Assembly: GCA_023423895.1 (NCBI GenBank)
Contig: JAFAER010000207.1
Location: 1 to 64,000, forward strand
Source: Pseudomonadota bacterium
GTDB lineage: Bacteria; Myxococcota_A; Polyangia; Polyangiales; Polyangiaceae
DNA length: 64,000 nt
Reading direction: 5' to 3'
How positions within the stretch are numbered: the first letter of the stretch is position 1; each line of letters begins with the position of its first letter. This document shows positions 1-8,153 of the stretch, piece after piece. The position numbers and the translations under genes were made by a program. Below the pieces are notes generated by a model. That model saw only the letters and a list, made by a program, of their open reading frames with translations. It had not been told where the DNA came from and did not search any database.

Positions 1-5
1 CCGCG

Positions 6-26
6 CCCCCCCCCCCCCCCCCCCCC
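6..26. repeat. C21 homopolymer tract
   Basis: An uninterrupted run of 21 C sits 62 bases before the likely start of the LLM flavoenzyme gene. It is at the very edge of the window, so it may be a sequencing or assembly end artefact. If real, it could slip and change promoter spacing. Confidence 0.8.
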
Positions 27-88
27 GACGAGCTCGACCGTGCAGCGCGCAACATGGATGGCGGTTCGTGCATCCCAGCATCTACGCC

Positions 89-1150
89 ATGGTGCCCCTC
101 TCCGTCCTCGACCTGTACCCCGTGACGCGTGGCGCTTCGCCGACGTCCGCCATCCACGACTCGACCGATCTGGCGAAGCGCGTCGACGCGCTCGGGTTCA
201 CCCGCTACTGGATCGCCGAGCATCACAACATGCCGAACATCGCGAGCGCCGCGCCCGAGGTGCTCATCGATCACATCGCGCACGTCACGAAGCGGATCCG
301 CGTCGGCGCCGGCGGGATCATGCTGCCGAACCATACGCCGCTTCGCGTCCTCGAGATCTTCCGGACCCTCGAGGCGCTGCACCCAGGCCGCATCGATCTC
401 GGTCTCGGGCGCGCGCCGGGCACCGATCCCGTCACCTCTGCCGCGCTCCGCCGAACACGCGAGAACGACGTGAACGAACGGCTCGCAGAGCTGATCGCGT
501 TCGCGACGAAGACGTTCCCGCCGGGGCACCCGTTCGCCGATGTGGAGGCGATGCCCAGCGACGCGCCCATCCCGCCGATCTGGATGCTCGGCTCGACCAG
601 CGCCGGGGCGAACATCGCGGCGCAGCTCGGCGTCGGCTTCGCGTTCGCGGGGCACTTCAGCATGAGCGAGGCCGCGCACGCGGTCGAGGTGTACCGCGAC
701 CGCTTCGAGCCTTCGCCGACGATGCCGCGCCCGTACCTCATCATGGCCGTGAGCGTCATCTGCGGAGAGACCGACGAGCAGGCCGAAGATCTATCGCTCG
801 CACATCGCGTCGCCATCGGCCGTATGGCAACGGGCGAGAAGGGCCCGTTCCCGTCCATCGAGGAGGCGCGCGCGCACCGGTTCACCCGCGAGGAGCTCGC
901 GATCATCGACCGCTTCATGAAGGGAGCGATCGTCGGCGGCCCGGAGCGGGTGAAGGCGGGCCTCGAGCAGGTCGCGAAGGAGATGGGCGCCGACGAGCTG
1001 ATGATCTCGACGCTCACCCCGCAGCATCGGGACCGCGTCGCTTCGTACGAGCGTGTGGCCAAGCTGGGGGGCCTCACTCCTGGCGAGAGTGGCGAGAGTG
1101 GCGAGAGTGGCGAGAGTGGCGAGCGTCGGGAGCAAGGTGCGCCCGCATGA
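89..1150 (+). CDS. LLM class flavin-dependent oxidoreductase
   Basis: A 353-residue protein of the luciferase-like monooxygenase superfamily, which uses reduced flavin and oxygen; the substrate cannot be read from sequence. The N-terminus (VPLSVLDLYPV) is typical of the MsnO8-like group, followed by a TIM-barrel pattern with GLGRAPGTD near residue 115 and a GSTSAGANIAAQLG segment near 170. ATG at 89 fits the family start; GTG at 68 would add seven residues, and neither has a clear Shine-Dalgarno. The C-terminus ends in a low-complexity Gly-Glu-Ser repeat encoded by a 9-base tandem repeat. The stop overlaps the NUDIX start as ATGA, so the two are probably translationally coupled. Confidence 0.9.
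   Translation: MVPLSVLDLYPVTRGASPTSAIHDSTDLAKRVDALGFTRYWIAEHHNMPNIASAAPEVLIDHIAHVTKRIRVGAGGIMLPNHTPLRVLEIFRTLEALHPGRIDLGLGRAPGTDPVTSAALRRTRENDVNERLAELIAFATKTFPPGHPFADVEAMPSDAPIPPIWMLGSTSAGANIAAQLGVGFAFAGHFSMSEAAHAVEVYRDRFEPSPTMPRPYLIMAVSVICGETDEQAEDLSLAHRVAIGRMATGEKGPFPSIEEARAHRFTREELAIIDRFMKGAIVGGPERVKAGLEQVAKEMGADELMISTLTPQHRDRVASYERVAKLGGLTPGESGESGESGESGERREQGAPA
1082..1126 (+). repeat. 9-bp tandem repeat GGCGAGAGT, four exact copies plus one variant
   Basis: Four perfect copies of GGCGAGAGT and a fifth with one change lie in frame at the 3' end of the LLM gene and encode Gly-Glu-Ser triplets. Copy-number change would keep the frame and only change tail length. Confidence 0.95.
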
Positions 1151-1962
1151 CGGAGCGCATGTGGCTCCTGGTGCACACGAAGGGCGTCCTTCTTCGTCGT
1201 GACGGTGAGCGCGCGCTTCTGCTCGACGACGGTGAGGCTACGAGGCTCGGCGTCGACCCAGGCGCTGGACACCGTGTCGGCGCTCTGCGCGGCGTCGACG
1301 TGATGGCGGCTCCGATCGAACGCCTCCCGGAGGGGCCGCCCTACGAGGCGTTCGGCCTTCGCGCGCTCGCGACCGTGCTCGACGGCGAGACGTTTGGTCT
1401 GGCCGGCCGTGCGATGCACGTGATCGACTGGGCTACGACGAGCCGATACTGCGGTCGATGCGGGACAGCGACGGTTCTCTCCGCGAAGGAGCGGTCCATG
1501 ATCTGCCCCTCGTGTGGCCTCGCAGCGTATCCGCGCATCGCGCCGGCGATCATCGTGCTCGTGCGGCGTGGTGACCGCGCGCTGCTCGCGCGGAACGCGA
1601 AGTATCCGGTGCCGATCTACAGCACGCTTGCCGGATTCGTGGACATCGGCGAGTCGCTGGAGGAAACGCTCGCGCGCGAGGTGCGGGAAGAGGTCGGCAT
1701 CGAGGTCACGAACATTCGTTACTTCGGAAGCCAGCCATGGCCGCTTCCCCACTCGCTGATGATCGGCTTCACGGCCGAATGGGCGGGGGGAGAGATCCGC
1801 GTCGACGGGGAGGAGATCACGGACGCGCAGTGGTTCGCCGCGGACGACCTTCCGTCGCTTCTTCCGTCTCACATCAGTATCGCGCGTCGCCTGATCGACG
1901 CGTGGACGGAAGAGATCGCAGGTAGAAGCGAGCGCGGCTATAGCCGTGATCGGTTGACCTGA
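1147..1962 (+). CDS. nudC: NudC-like NUDIX hydrolase (NAD(H) pyrophosphatase family)
   Basis: A 271-residue NUDIX hydrolase. A zinc ribbon is formed by C102, C105, C120 and C123. The NUDIX box spans residues 163-185 (GFVDIGE ... REVREEVGI) with all metal-binding glutamates. The NudC signature SQPWPLPHSLM follows at 195-205 and distinguishes NADH pyrophosphatases/NAD-cap decapping enzymes from other NUDIX families. Expected activity is hydrolysis of NAD(H), or removal of NAD caps from RNA, in the cytoplasm. The ATG overlaps the LLM stop by four bases. Length matches the family (about 260-310). A hairpin follows seven bases after the stop. Confidence 0.93.
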   Translation: MTERMWLLVHTKGVLLRRDGERALLLDDGEATRLGVDPGAGHRVGALRGVDVMAAPIERLPEGPPYEAFGLRALATVLDGETFGLAGRAMHVIDWATTSRYCGRCGTATVLSAKERSMICPSCGLAAYPRIAPAIIVLVRRGDRALLARNAKYPVPIYSTLAGFVDIGESLEETLAREVREEVGIEVTNIRYFGSQPWPLPHSLMIGFTAEWAGGEIRVDGEEITDAQWFAADDLPSLLPSHISIARRLIDAWTEEIAGRSERGYSRDRLT

Positions 1963-1968
1963 GTCTCC

Positions 1969-2003
1969 GATTCGCGCCGCCCGTTGGGCGAGCGGCGCGA
2001 ATC
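1969..2003 (+). terminator. Hairpin after the NUDIX gene
   Basis: Perfect 12-bp arms GATTCGCGCCGC / GCGGCGCGAATC around an 11-base loop, starting seven bases after the NUDIX stop. No T-run follows, so it is a terminator-like stem rather than a classic intrinsic terminator; it could also be part of the AKR leader. Confidence 0.5.
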
Positions 2004-2052
2004 TCCAGCCGGTAGCTCGAGATCCGATCAGGGCTCGTGTCTGTGCAGGATC

Positions 2053-2097
2053 GGCGGAACTGGGTTCCGCCTTGGTCGCGGCCAGGGAAGCCCTGGC
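2053..2097 (+). promoter_or_regulatory. Two perfect short hairpins in the AKR leader
   Basis: Stem 1 is GGCGGAAC-TGG-GTTCCGCC (2053-2071). Stem 2 is GCCAGGG-AAG-CCCTGGC (2081-2097). Both have tri-nucleotide loops and perfect pairing, and end 50 bases before the AKR start. They may structure the mRNA leader or form a small RNA; no known riboswitch is recognised. Confidence 0.45.
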
Positions 2098-2147
2098 TGA
2101 AGCAACCCGTCGGACGTAGACGACATCGGACGGCCACGGAGGCACTC

Positions 2148-3182
2148 ATGCGATTCAACATTCTAGGCAACACGGGACTTTACGTGTCGGAGCTGTGCCT
2201 CGGCACGATGACGTTCGGCGGCAAGGGCTTCTGGGAGGTCGTCGGGAAGCTCGGCGACAAGGAGGTCGAGAACATCGTCGGCACCGCGCTCGACGGCGGC
2301 GTGAACTTCATCGACACCGCGGACGTCTACTCGGAGGGCGAGTCCGAGAAGCTCCTTGGTGGCGCGCTCCGTTCGCTCGGCCGTCCGCGCGAGCAGATCG
2401 TCGTCGCCACCAAGGTGCGCGGCCGTACGGGACCCGGACCGAACCAGGTCGGTCTCTCGCGGGCGCACATCCTCGCGAGCATCGACGGCAGCCTGAAGCG
2501 ACTCGGGCTCGATCACGTCGACCTCTACCAGATCCACGGCGTCGACCCGTCCACGCCGATCGAAGAGACCGTGCGCGCGCTCGACGACGTCGTCCGCTCG
2601 GGCAAGGCACGGTACGTCGGGTTCAGCAACCTGCCGGCCTGGCTCGCCATGAAGGCGATCGCGTTTGCAGACGCAAACGGCCTCGCCCGCTTCCAGAGCG
2701 CGCAGATGTACTACTCGATCGCCGGTCGCGACATCGAACGGGAGATCGTTCCGCTCGCGCAGGACCAACGCATCGCGATCCTGCCGTGGAGCCCGCTCGC
2801 AGGCGGATTGCTCTCGGGCAAGTTCGATCCGACGAAGAAGGGACCAGAGGGCGCGCGACGCAGCTCGTTCGACTTCCCGCCCGTCGATCGCGATCGGCTC
2901 CCGCGCGTCCTCGAGGCGCTCCGGAGCGTGTCCGGTGCCACCGGGATCTCGGTGGCGCGTGTCGCGCTCGCGTGGCAGCTGACGAAGCCGTTCGTTACGA
3001 GCATCATCATCGGCGCGAAGACGCGCGAGCAGCTCACCGACAACCTCGCGGCCGCCGAGGTGAAGCTCTCTGCCGAGCACGTGAAGCTCCTCGACGATGC
3101 AAGCGCTCTCCCGCCCGAATACCCGGGCTGGATGGTCGAGTGGCAGAACCGTGATCCGCGCGTGCCGCAGACGAGCCGCTGA
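2148..3182 (+). CDS. Aldo/keto reductase
   Basis: A 344-residue cytosolic NADPH-dependent oxidoreductase of the aldo/keto reductase superfamily, which reduces aldehydes or ketones; the substrate is unknown. The catalytic tetrad is intact: D56, Y61, K89 and H130 (DTADVY, VVATK, YQIHG). The C-terminal half carries the usual cofactor-binding pattern (SIIIGAKTREQLTDNLAA). Start ATG 2148 has GGAGG five bases upstream; longer reading from 2037 adds sequence unlike the family. The gene lies alone behind a structured leader and converges with the methyltransferase 15 bases away. Confidence 0.93.
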   Translation: MRFNILGNTGLYVSELCLGTMTFGGKGFWEVVGKLGDKEVENIVGTALDGGVNFIDTADVYSEGESEKLLGGALRSLGRPREQIVVATKVRGRTGPGPNQVGLSRAHILASIDGSLKRLGLDHVDLYQIHGVDPSTPIEETVRALDDVVRSGKARYVGFSNLPAWLAMKAIAFADANGLARFQSAQMYYSIAGRDIEREIVPLAQDQRIAILPWSPLAGGLLSGKFDPTKKGPEGARRSSFDFPPVDRDRLPRVLEALRSVSGATGISVARVALAWQLTKPFVTSIIIGAKTREQLTDNLAAAEVKLSAEHVKLLDDASALPPEYPGWMVEWQNRDPRVPQTSR

Positions 3183-3197
3183 GCGGAACCGCGCCTT

Positions 3198-3749
3198 TCA
3201 ACGCTCGAGCCACCAGATGTCGCGTGGGCCTCGGCGGACGCCGAGGCCGCGCTCCGCCGCGAACGCGTCGACGGCGGCGCACAGACCCGCGTGCCTTGGC
3301 GAATAATCGTGCCCCGCCAGGATGCCCTCGGGTCGGAGCACGCGGCTCCACGCGACGAGGTCTTCGGCGACGCTCGCTCCGTCGTGGCTCGCGTCGAGAA
3401 AGACGCGGTCCACGCTTGCGGAGGCAAAGCGGCCTGCAGCGACGAGCGAAGGCTCGGCTAGGATCTCCACCGAGATCCCGAGCTCCTGCATGTTCGCGCG
3501 GAACGTCTGCTCGACGTCTTCCACGGCGAGCGCTGCGGCGTAGCGGGCAGCGAGGACGTCGCGCGAGCCGTTCCAGTGGTCGACGCAGACGAGCCGGGTG
3601 CCGTTCGAATTGCAGATGCGGCCGATGAACGACGTGCTCCGGCCCTTCCACGACCCGACCTCGACGAACACGCCCCCGCGAAGTCCGCGCGCGAATCGGG
3701 CGTACCAGCGTCCTTCGTCCTCGGAGAACCAGCCGTCGATGCCTCTCAT
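3198..3749 (-). CDS. Class I SAM-dependent methyltransferase
   Basis: A 183-residue protein with the glycine-rich SAM-binding motif I (VFVEVGSWKGRS, about residues 24-35) and a later acidic strand (VFLDASHDGASV) as in Methyltransf_24/CmcI-like O-methyltransferases. Start ATG is preceded by GAGGA at good spacing; the open frame extends further upstream but with no family-like sequence. The substrate cannot be inferred. It converges with the AKR and is 60 bases before the barrel-protein stop on the same strand, so it may share the barrel-protein transcript. Confidence 0.8.
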   Translation of the reverse strand: MRGIDGWFSEDEGRWYARFARGLRGGVFVEVGSWKGRSTSFIGRICNSNGTRLVCVDHWNGSRDVLAARYAAALAVEDVEQTFRANMQELGISVEILAEPSLVAAGRFASASVDRVFLDASHDGASVAEDLVAWSRVLRPEGILAGHDYSPRHAGLCAAVDAFAAERGLGVRRGPRDIWWLER

Positions 3750-3808
3750 TCGGATCCTCGTGTCGTTCTCGCCGCACGCTAGTCGCGTGCCGGCGCCGGC
3801 GCGAGGCT

Positions 3809-5584
3809 CTACGGTCCGAACGGCGCAGTCATGTGCGTCGCGCGGAACGCCTGCCCGAAGGAGAAGAAGAAGGACATCGGCGTCACGCCGGCCGGGAGGT
3901 CTCCGGCGACGACCGGAAAGCCGAAGTCGCCACGGATGACCGAGCGATCGAGCTGCGGCAGCACGATGCGGAACCCGGCTCCAACGGAGTGAACGGGGCG
4001 GATCTCCTCGAACGAGCCATTGAACGCGCGCCCGGAGTCGAAGAAGAACGCACCGCCGAGCTGCATCGCCGAGAGCTCGATCGGACGGGTGCGGAGCTCG
4101 ACGTTCAAGGCGGCGATGTTCTTGCCGACGAAGTGACGCGTCGGCCAACCCCGCAGACGGTCCTCTCCGCCGAGGAACGACAGACGGTTGAGGTAGTTGC
4201 GCCAGCGGTTCGTGGCGGCCGCGTCGAAGATGAGCCGGCCGAGCGGCGTCCGCGGGCTCACGATCCGCAGCTCGCCGTTGATCGATGCATCCGCGATGCG
4301 CTCGGCTTCGGCTTCGGTCGTCGTGTCCAGGAGGGCGCGGAGGAAGCCGTCGCCGAGCGCGACCGTGTAAACGGCGCCGGCGCGGACGCCGACGAGGTCA
4401 CGCGTCGAGCCGAATGCGCGCGTAATGGGATATCCGCGGAGCACGACGTCGTAGCCCAGGCGATAGTCTTCTTGGAGCGCGAGCGTCTCGAAGTCGACGA
4501 TGCGGAGGAAGTCGTTCGCGTACGTGCGCCACTGGACGAACGGCACCGTCCGGGCCTCTCCGACGGGCACTGCCTCGCGCGTGAAACGATGCACGAGGTC
4601 TGGGTCGAGCCCGGGCTGCTCCGGGACGCGATATTCGTCGCGCGAGACGGTCGTGCCGATCGTGAAGTCGTTCTTCCGGGCCCAACCGAACGATCGCGTC
4701 GCCGCGGCGGTGTAGTGGATCTGACGCGCGCGATACACCCAGGGTACGCCGCCTTCGAACTGCGCGACGGCAGCGTTGCTGTAGCGGCGGTAGACCTCGT
4801 CGCGCCAGAAGATGCCCGTCATCCAGCTCCAGTTCGTGCGCGTGGAGAAGAGCGGACGCTCGATGCGCGCGTCGCCGAAGCTGCCTTCCGGCTCGCCGCT
4901 CCGGCGATTGATGATGACGTTGCTCTCGGCGTGCATCGAGAGCCAGCGGCCGGCGAAGCGCGGCGCGATGTAGGCCGCGCCGACGGCAACGCTCTCCGGC
5001 TGCAAGATCGAATGGGCGGACAGCTCCATCTGCCGTCCGAAGAGGTTCGTCTCCTCGATCTCGAGCATCATGTGCTCGATACCGCCGGAGGAGACCTTGA
5101 AGTCGACGTCGGCGATGAGGCTCCAGACATCCTTGGTGATGACCACCGCCCGGACGCGGTCCGGTGCGCTTCCCCGCATGGGGACGACGGCGACGATCGA
5201 CACCCGCATGAATCGCCGGATGTTGCGCGCGCTCTCGTCCGCGGTGACCTTCCGGTACCGATCGCCGACGCGGAACAACATCTCGTGGAGGATCACGTCC
5301 TCCTTGGTCGTGACGTGAACCGCGTTCAGTGCGAGAGGCGCGGGGTCCTTCTTCTCGATCGGATCGAGGCGGACGGTCTCGATGCTCTCGACGATCTTTC
5401 CTTCTGCATGGGCGTCGATCTCGCTGCCGAGCGCGCGCTCGGCGTCGTGGATGGCGGCGAGCTCGTACCGCGAATACGCGATCGTGACGGACTCGGGCGC
5501 GGCCTCCTCCGCGGCGGCGGGGGCCGGTCGGAGCGCGACGAGCGCTCCGGCAAGGCATGCCAGTCCTGTTCGTGTGGATCGCAC
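3809..5584 (-). CDS. Omp85/BamA-TamA-like outer membrane protein
   Basis: About 591 residues. A cleavable signal peptide ends near an AAAEE site. A POTRA-like segment at roughly residues 75-160 (NAVHVTTKEDVILHEMLF ... RAVVITKDVWSLI) precedes a long aromatic-rich beta barrel ending with a surface-antigen-type region (GGAFFFDSGRAF, VGAGFRIVLP). Omp85 proteins insert or export outer-membrane proteins; with only about one POTRA and no Bam partners here, this is probably a TamA-like or lipid-linked paralogue rather than BamA itself. GTG 5584 gives a clean signal peptide; TTG 5599 is an alternative. Confidence 0.82.
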   Translation of the reverse strand: MRSTRTGLACLAGALVALRPAPAAAEEAAPESVTIAYSRYELAAIHDAERALGSEIDAHAEGKIVESIETVRLDPIEKKDPAPLALNAVHVTTKEDVILHEMLFRVGDRYRKVTADESARNIRRFMRVSIVAVVPMRGSAPDRVRAVVITKDVWSLIADVDFKVSSGGIEHMMLEIEETNLFGRQMELSAHSILQPESVAVGAAYIAPRFAGRWLSMHAESNVIINRRSGEPEGSFGDARIERPLFSTRTNWSWMTGIFWRDEVYRRYSNAAVAQFEGGVPWVYRARQIHYTAAATRSFGWARKNDFTIGTTVSRDEYRVPEQPGLDPDLVHRFTREAVPVGEARTVPFVQWRTYANDFLRIVDFETLALQEDYRLGYDVVLRGYPITRAFGSTRDLVGVRAGAVYTVALGDGFLRALLDTTTEAEAERIADASINGELRIVSPRTPLGRLIFDAAATNRWRNYLNRLSFLGGEDRLRGWPTRHFVGKNIAALNVELRTRPIELSAMQLGGAFFFDSGRAFNGSFEEIRPVHSVGAGFRIVLPQLDRSVIRGDFGFPVVAGDLPAGVTPMSFFFSFGQAFRATHMTAPFGP

Positions 5585-5736
5585 CGAAGACCAGTCCAAG
5601 AGACGCGCCGAGCGGGCGCGCGGGGGCCGAGACTACCGAAAATCACGCGAGCGTTCAGGATGGTCGCGGTCAGAGGCGGGGCCGATTGCGCCCGAGCGTC
5701 TCGCCGACGGAGGCCCGAGAATTGCGCCGCGTTTTG

Positions 5737-6567
5737 CTACGCGAGCCACCGCGCAAGCGCGGAGAGCGTCTCGCCCGTGGCTGCATCGACCTTGGCCGTC
5801 GCACGCTCTTCGCCGCGGACGGGACCGCGGTTCACGATGGCGATCGGCAGCCCACGGTCCGCGGCACGAAGGAGGAAGCGGTAGCCGGAGAACACCGCGA
5901 GGGACGTGCCCGCGACGAGAAGCGCTTCGGCCTCGTCGACCTTGGCGAAGGCTGCCTCGACGACCGGCTTGGCGACGTTGTGCCCGAAGAAGACGACGTT
6001 CGGCTTGAGGACTCCGTCGCACTGGATGCACGCCGGGGGTACGAACCCGTCGACGACCTCGTCGGGAAGATCGGCGTCTCCGTCGGGCGCCATCGGGCTC
6101 GGACCGTCGAGCCACGCGGGGTTGAGTGTCCGCATGCGTGTTTGCAGCGAATCGCGCTTCTCGATGCAGCCGCACTCGAGGCAGACCGTCTCGGCGAGCG
6201 CGCCGTGCAGCTCGATCACGTCGCGGCTTCCCGCGGCGTGGTGGAGCCGGTCGACGTTCTGCGTGATGAGGCCGGTCACGACGCGGGCGGCTTCGAGGCG
6301 CGCGAGCGCGAAGTGGGCAGGCCCGGGCTGAGCCTCGCTGAACCGGGGCCAGCCGACCATGGACCGCGCCCAGTATCTCCGCCGGAGCATCGCGCTCCGG
6401 ACGAACTCGGGACCGTGGATCGGCTTGCGGACGCGCTTCTGAGCTTCAGGGCTGCGGTAGTCGGGGATGCCGGACTCCGTGCTGACCCCAGCGCCCGTCA
6501 GGACGGCAACGCGCCTTCCGCGAAGGCAATCGACGAGCTTCTCGAAGCTGGAGGACAAGTCTCGCAC
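5737..6567 (-). CDS. NAD-dependent deacylase, sirtuin family (class II, SIRT4-like)
   Basis: A Sir2-family protein of about 276 residues. Motifs are GAGVSTESGIPDYR (about residues 25-38), TQNVDRLHH (102-110) and the catalytic His in ELHG (H121). Four zinc cysteines occur as C129/C132 and a distal CIQC pair. GIPDYRS and the NVDRLHH variant point to the SIRT4-like class II group, which can deacylate or ADP-ribosylate lysines. The start is uncertain: GTG 6567 gives family length, while ATG 6687 and 6753 would add unlike sequence. It is divergent from the HPF-like gene. Confidence 0.88.
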   Translation of the reverse strand: MRDLSSSFEKLVDCLRGRRVAVLTGAGVSTESGIPDYRSPEAQKRVRKPIHGPEFVRSAMLRRRYWARSMVGWPRFSEAQPGPAHFALARLEAARVVTGLITQNVDRLHHAAGSRDVIELHGALAETVCLECGCIEKRDSLQTRMRTLNPAWLDGPSPMAPDGDADLPDEVVDGFVPPACIQCDGVLKPNVVFFGHNVAKPVVEAAFAKVDEAEALLVAGTSLAVFSGYRFLLRAADRGLPIAIVNRGPVRGEERATAKVDAATGETLSALARWLA

Positions 6568-6751
6568 CGGCAGCGGCAGTGTAGCGCCTCGATCGCCTGC
6601 GGGCGACGCTCGCGGGTCGCGATTCCCTCCGCGGCGGGGCGCATGCGACGGCGATCGGGACCTCGCGAATGACAGCCGCTTCGACATTGCTCGAGGGACG
6701 TTGCGCGGTGAGCTCGGCCAGTATCGGAACGCGGCATGCAACGTCTCGAGC

Positions 6752-7450
6752 ATGGAGATCCGCCTCTACCCCCGTGCCACGCGCCCGACGACAGCTGAAG
6801 AACATGCCGTCGACGCGCTTCGAACGCGACTCGAACCGTACGCGAAGCACCTCCGCCAGGTGAGCATCCGCTTCGACGACGTCATTCGGCCGAGCGGGAA
6901 GGTCGACCGCTCCTGCCGTGTCGACGTCACCCTTGCGCAGGTCTTCGACTCACCGAAGCTCTCCGTAGAGGGACGCGCTCCGAACGAGAGACACGCCGCC
7001 GACGCCGCCGCCGACGGCGTGGAGGGGGCCGTCCGACGCGAGGTCGAAGAGGTCGAACGCCGGCGCAGCAGGGGCAGCAAGCGGAAGGCGAAGGCGAAGA
7101 GCGCTGGTGGCGAACGCGTCGTCGAGGTCCGTCGTGAGGAGACGGAGGCGACCGAGGGCCTCAGTGAATACGACATCCTCGAGGAACAAGCTCGACAAGG
7201 CAGGCACGCCACTCCCCGTGCGGTCAAGACTGCCAACCCGATGCGTGGACGCCACATCCACAAGACGCAGCGCCAGTCGCGAGCCACGGCGGCGAAAGAG
7301 ATTTCTGCGACACGCCCGTCGCGGAAGTCGACCCGGCGAAGCGCGAATCGGGTCAAGCGCGACTCGAACCTCGCGCGGCAGACGAAGCGTGCGGTGCGGT
7401 CGCCGAAGCAGCGCGCTTCCGCCGCGCAGGCGCGCGGAACGCACGCGTAG
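6752..7450 (+). CDS. HPF/RaiA-like ribosome-associated protein with long basic tail
   Basis: A 232-residue protein. Residues 1-100 match the pattern of hibernation-promoting factors (S30AE fold): an initial MEIRLY strand, LEPYAKHLRQVSIRF, a SCRVDVTLAQ strand, then alternating DAAADGVEGAVRREVEEV helices. HPF proteins bind the 30S decoding region and silence ribosomes. The remaining 130 residues are very rich in Lys, Arg and Ala with a mid-tail segment LSEYDILEEQARQGRHAT. The usual HPF C-terminal dimerisation domain is absent. No good Shine-Dalgarno is seen before ATG 6752. It is divergent from the sirtuin. Confidence 0.7.
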   Translation: MEIRLYPRATRPTTAEEHAVDALRTRLEPYAKHLRQVSIRFDDVIRPSGKVDRSCRVDVTLAQVFDSPKLSVEGRAPNERHAADAAADGVEGAVRREVEEVERRRSRGSKRKAKAKSAGGERVVEVRREETEATEGLSEYDILEEQARQGRHATPRAVKTANPMRGRHIHKTQRQSRATAAKEISATRPSRKSTRRSANRVKRDSNLARQTKRAVRSPKQRASAAQARGTHA

Positions 7451-7591
7451 ACCGCGTGTCCCGGCGCGTGACGGCATGTCGTTCGGCGTCGCCGTCGCGC
7501 GCGGGCGCGCTCACGCCTGACGCGGTTCTGCCGGCGCGTGCACGCGAGCCTCGTTACCTGCTTCGACTGCATCCGCGCCGGCACGACCACG

Positions 7592-8110
7592 TCAGTCGAC
7601 GAGGACCGCCGTCGTGCGTTCGGTCGCGATCCGCAGCCTCTCGTGCAAGAGCGAAAGCCGCGTGTCGAGCCGTAGCAGGTCGCTCACGGCCGCATCGACG
7701 ACGTCGCTCTCGCCGTCGCCGTCCGCGTTGCTCGCCTGCGCGAGCGCGTCGGTGATCCGAGCGAGCTCCCGATCGAGCTCGTCCACCTCCGCCTGCGCGC
7801 GTGCACGCCCGCCTGGATCCGGCAGCTCGTTCGTCATCGCCTGGCTCCGGGCAACGAGATCTCGTTGTTCGGCGACGATGCGCCGAACCACTCTGGGCCC
7901 GAGCGACTCCGCGCCCGGAGGAGCGTCGGAGCTCGGAGCAGGGGAATCGGCCGGGGCGCTTCCGCGTTCGGTCCGCTCCTCGACGACCGCGCTCGGCGGG
8001 CGGGCAAGAGGAGGCCTCCGCGAGGAGCAGCCCGCGACGAGCGCGACGGTCGCGGCCAGCGGGGCCAGCGCGACCAGATGAACGACGAGGGAGCGGACCG
8101 GTGCGAGCAT
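7592..8110 (-). CDS. Putative lipoprotein, coiled-coil rich
   Basis: 172 residues with a type II signal peptide: hydrophobic VALVAGC, lipidation at about Cys28. A Pro/Ala/Ser linker follows, then two amphipathic helices (LGPRVVRRIVAEQRDLVARS; DELDRELARITDALAQ) likely to form coiled coil. No family is recognised. It is 43 bases downstream of the 8154-9149 gene on the same strand and may be co-transcribed with it. Confidence 0.65.
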   Translation of the reverse strand: MLAPVRSLVVHLVALAPLAATVALVAGCSSRRPPLARPPSAVVEERTERGSAPADSPAPSSDAPPGAESLGPRVVRRIVAEQRDLVARSQAMTNELPDPGGRARAQAEVDELDRELARITDALAQASNADGDGESDVVDAAVSDLLRLDTRLSLLHERLRIATERTTAVLVD

Positions 8111-8153
8111 GGCTGCCCGTCAACGCGGCAGCGCGCTCCGGCCTTACAGCGGC

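Noticed and set aside
40..1962. A 640-residue plus-strand frame covering the LLM gene and ending in the NUDIX gene
   Set aside because: Only its last 271 codons are real (NudC). The first part is an Arg/Ala-rich shadow of the LLM gene in another frame.
271..2145. A 624-residue minus-strand frame across the LLM and NUDIX genes
   Set aside because: Antisense shadow rich in Arg, Ser and Ala with no family-like sequence.
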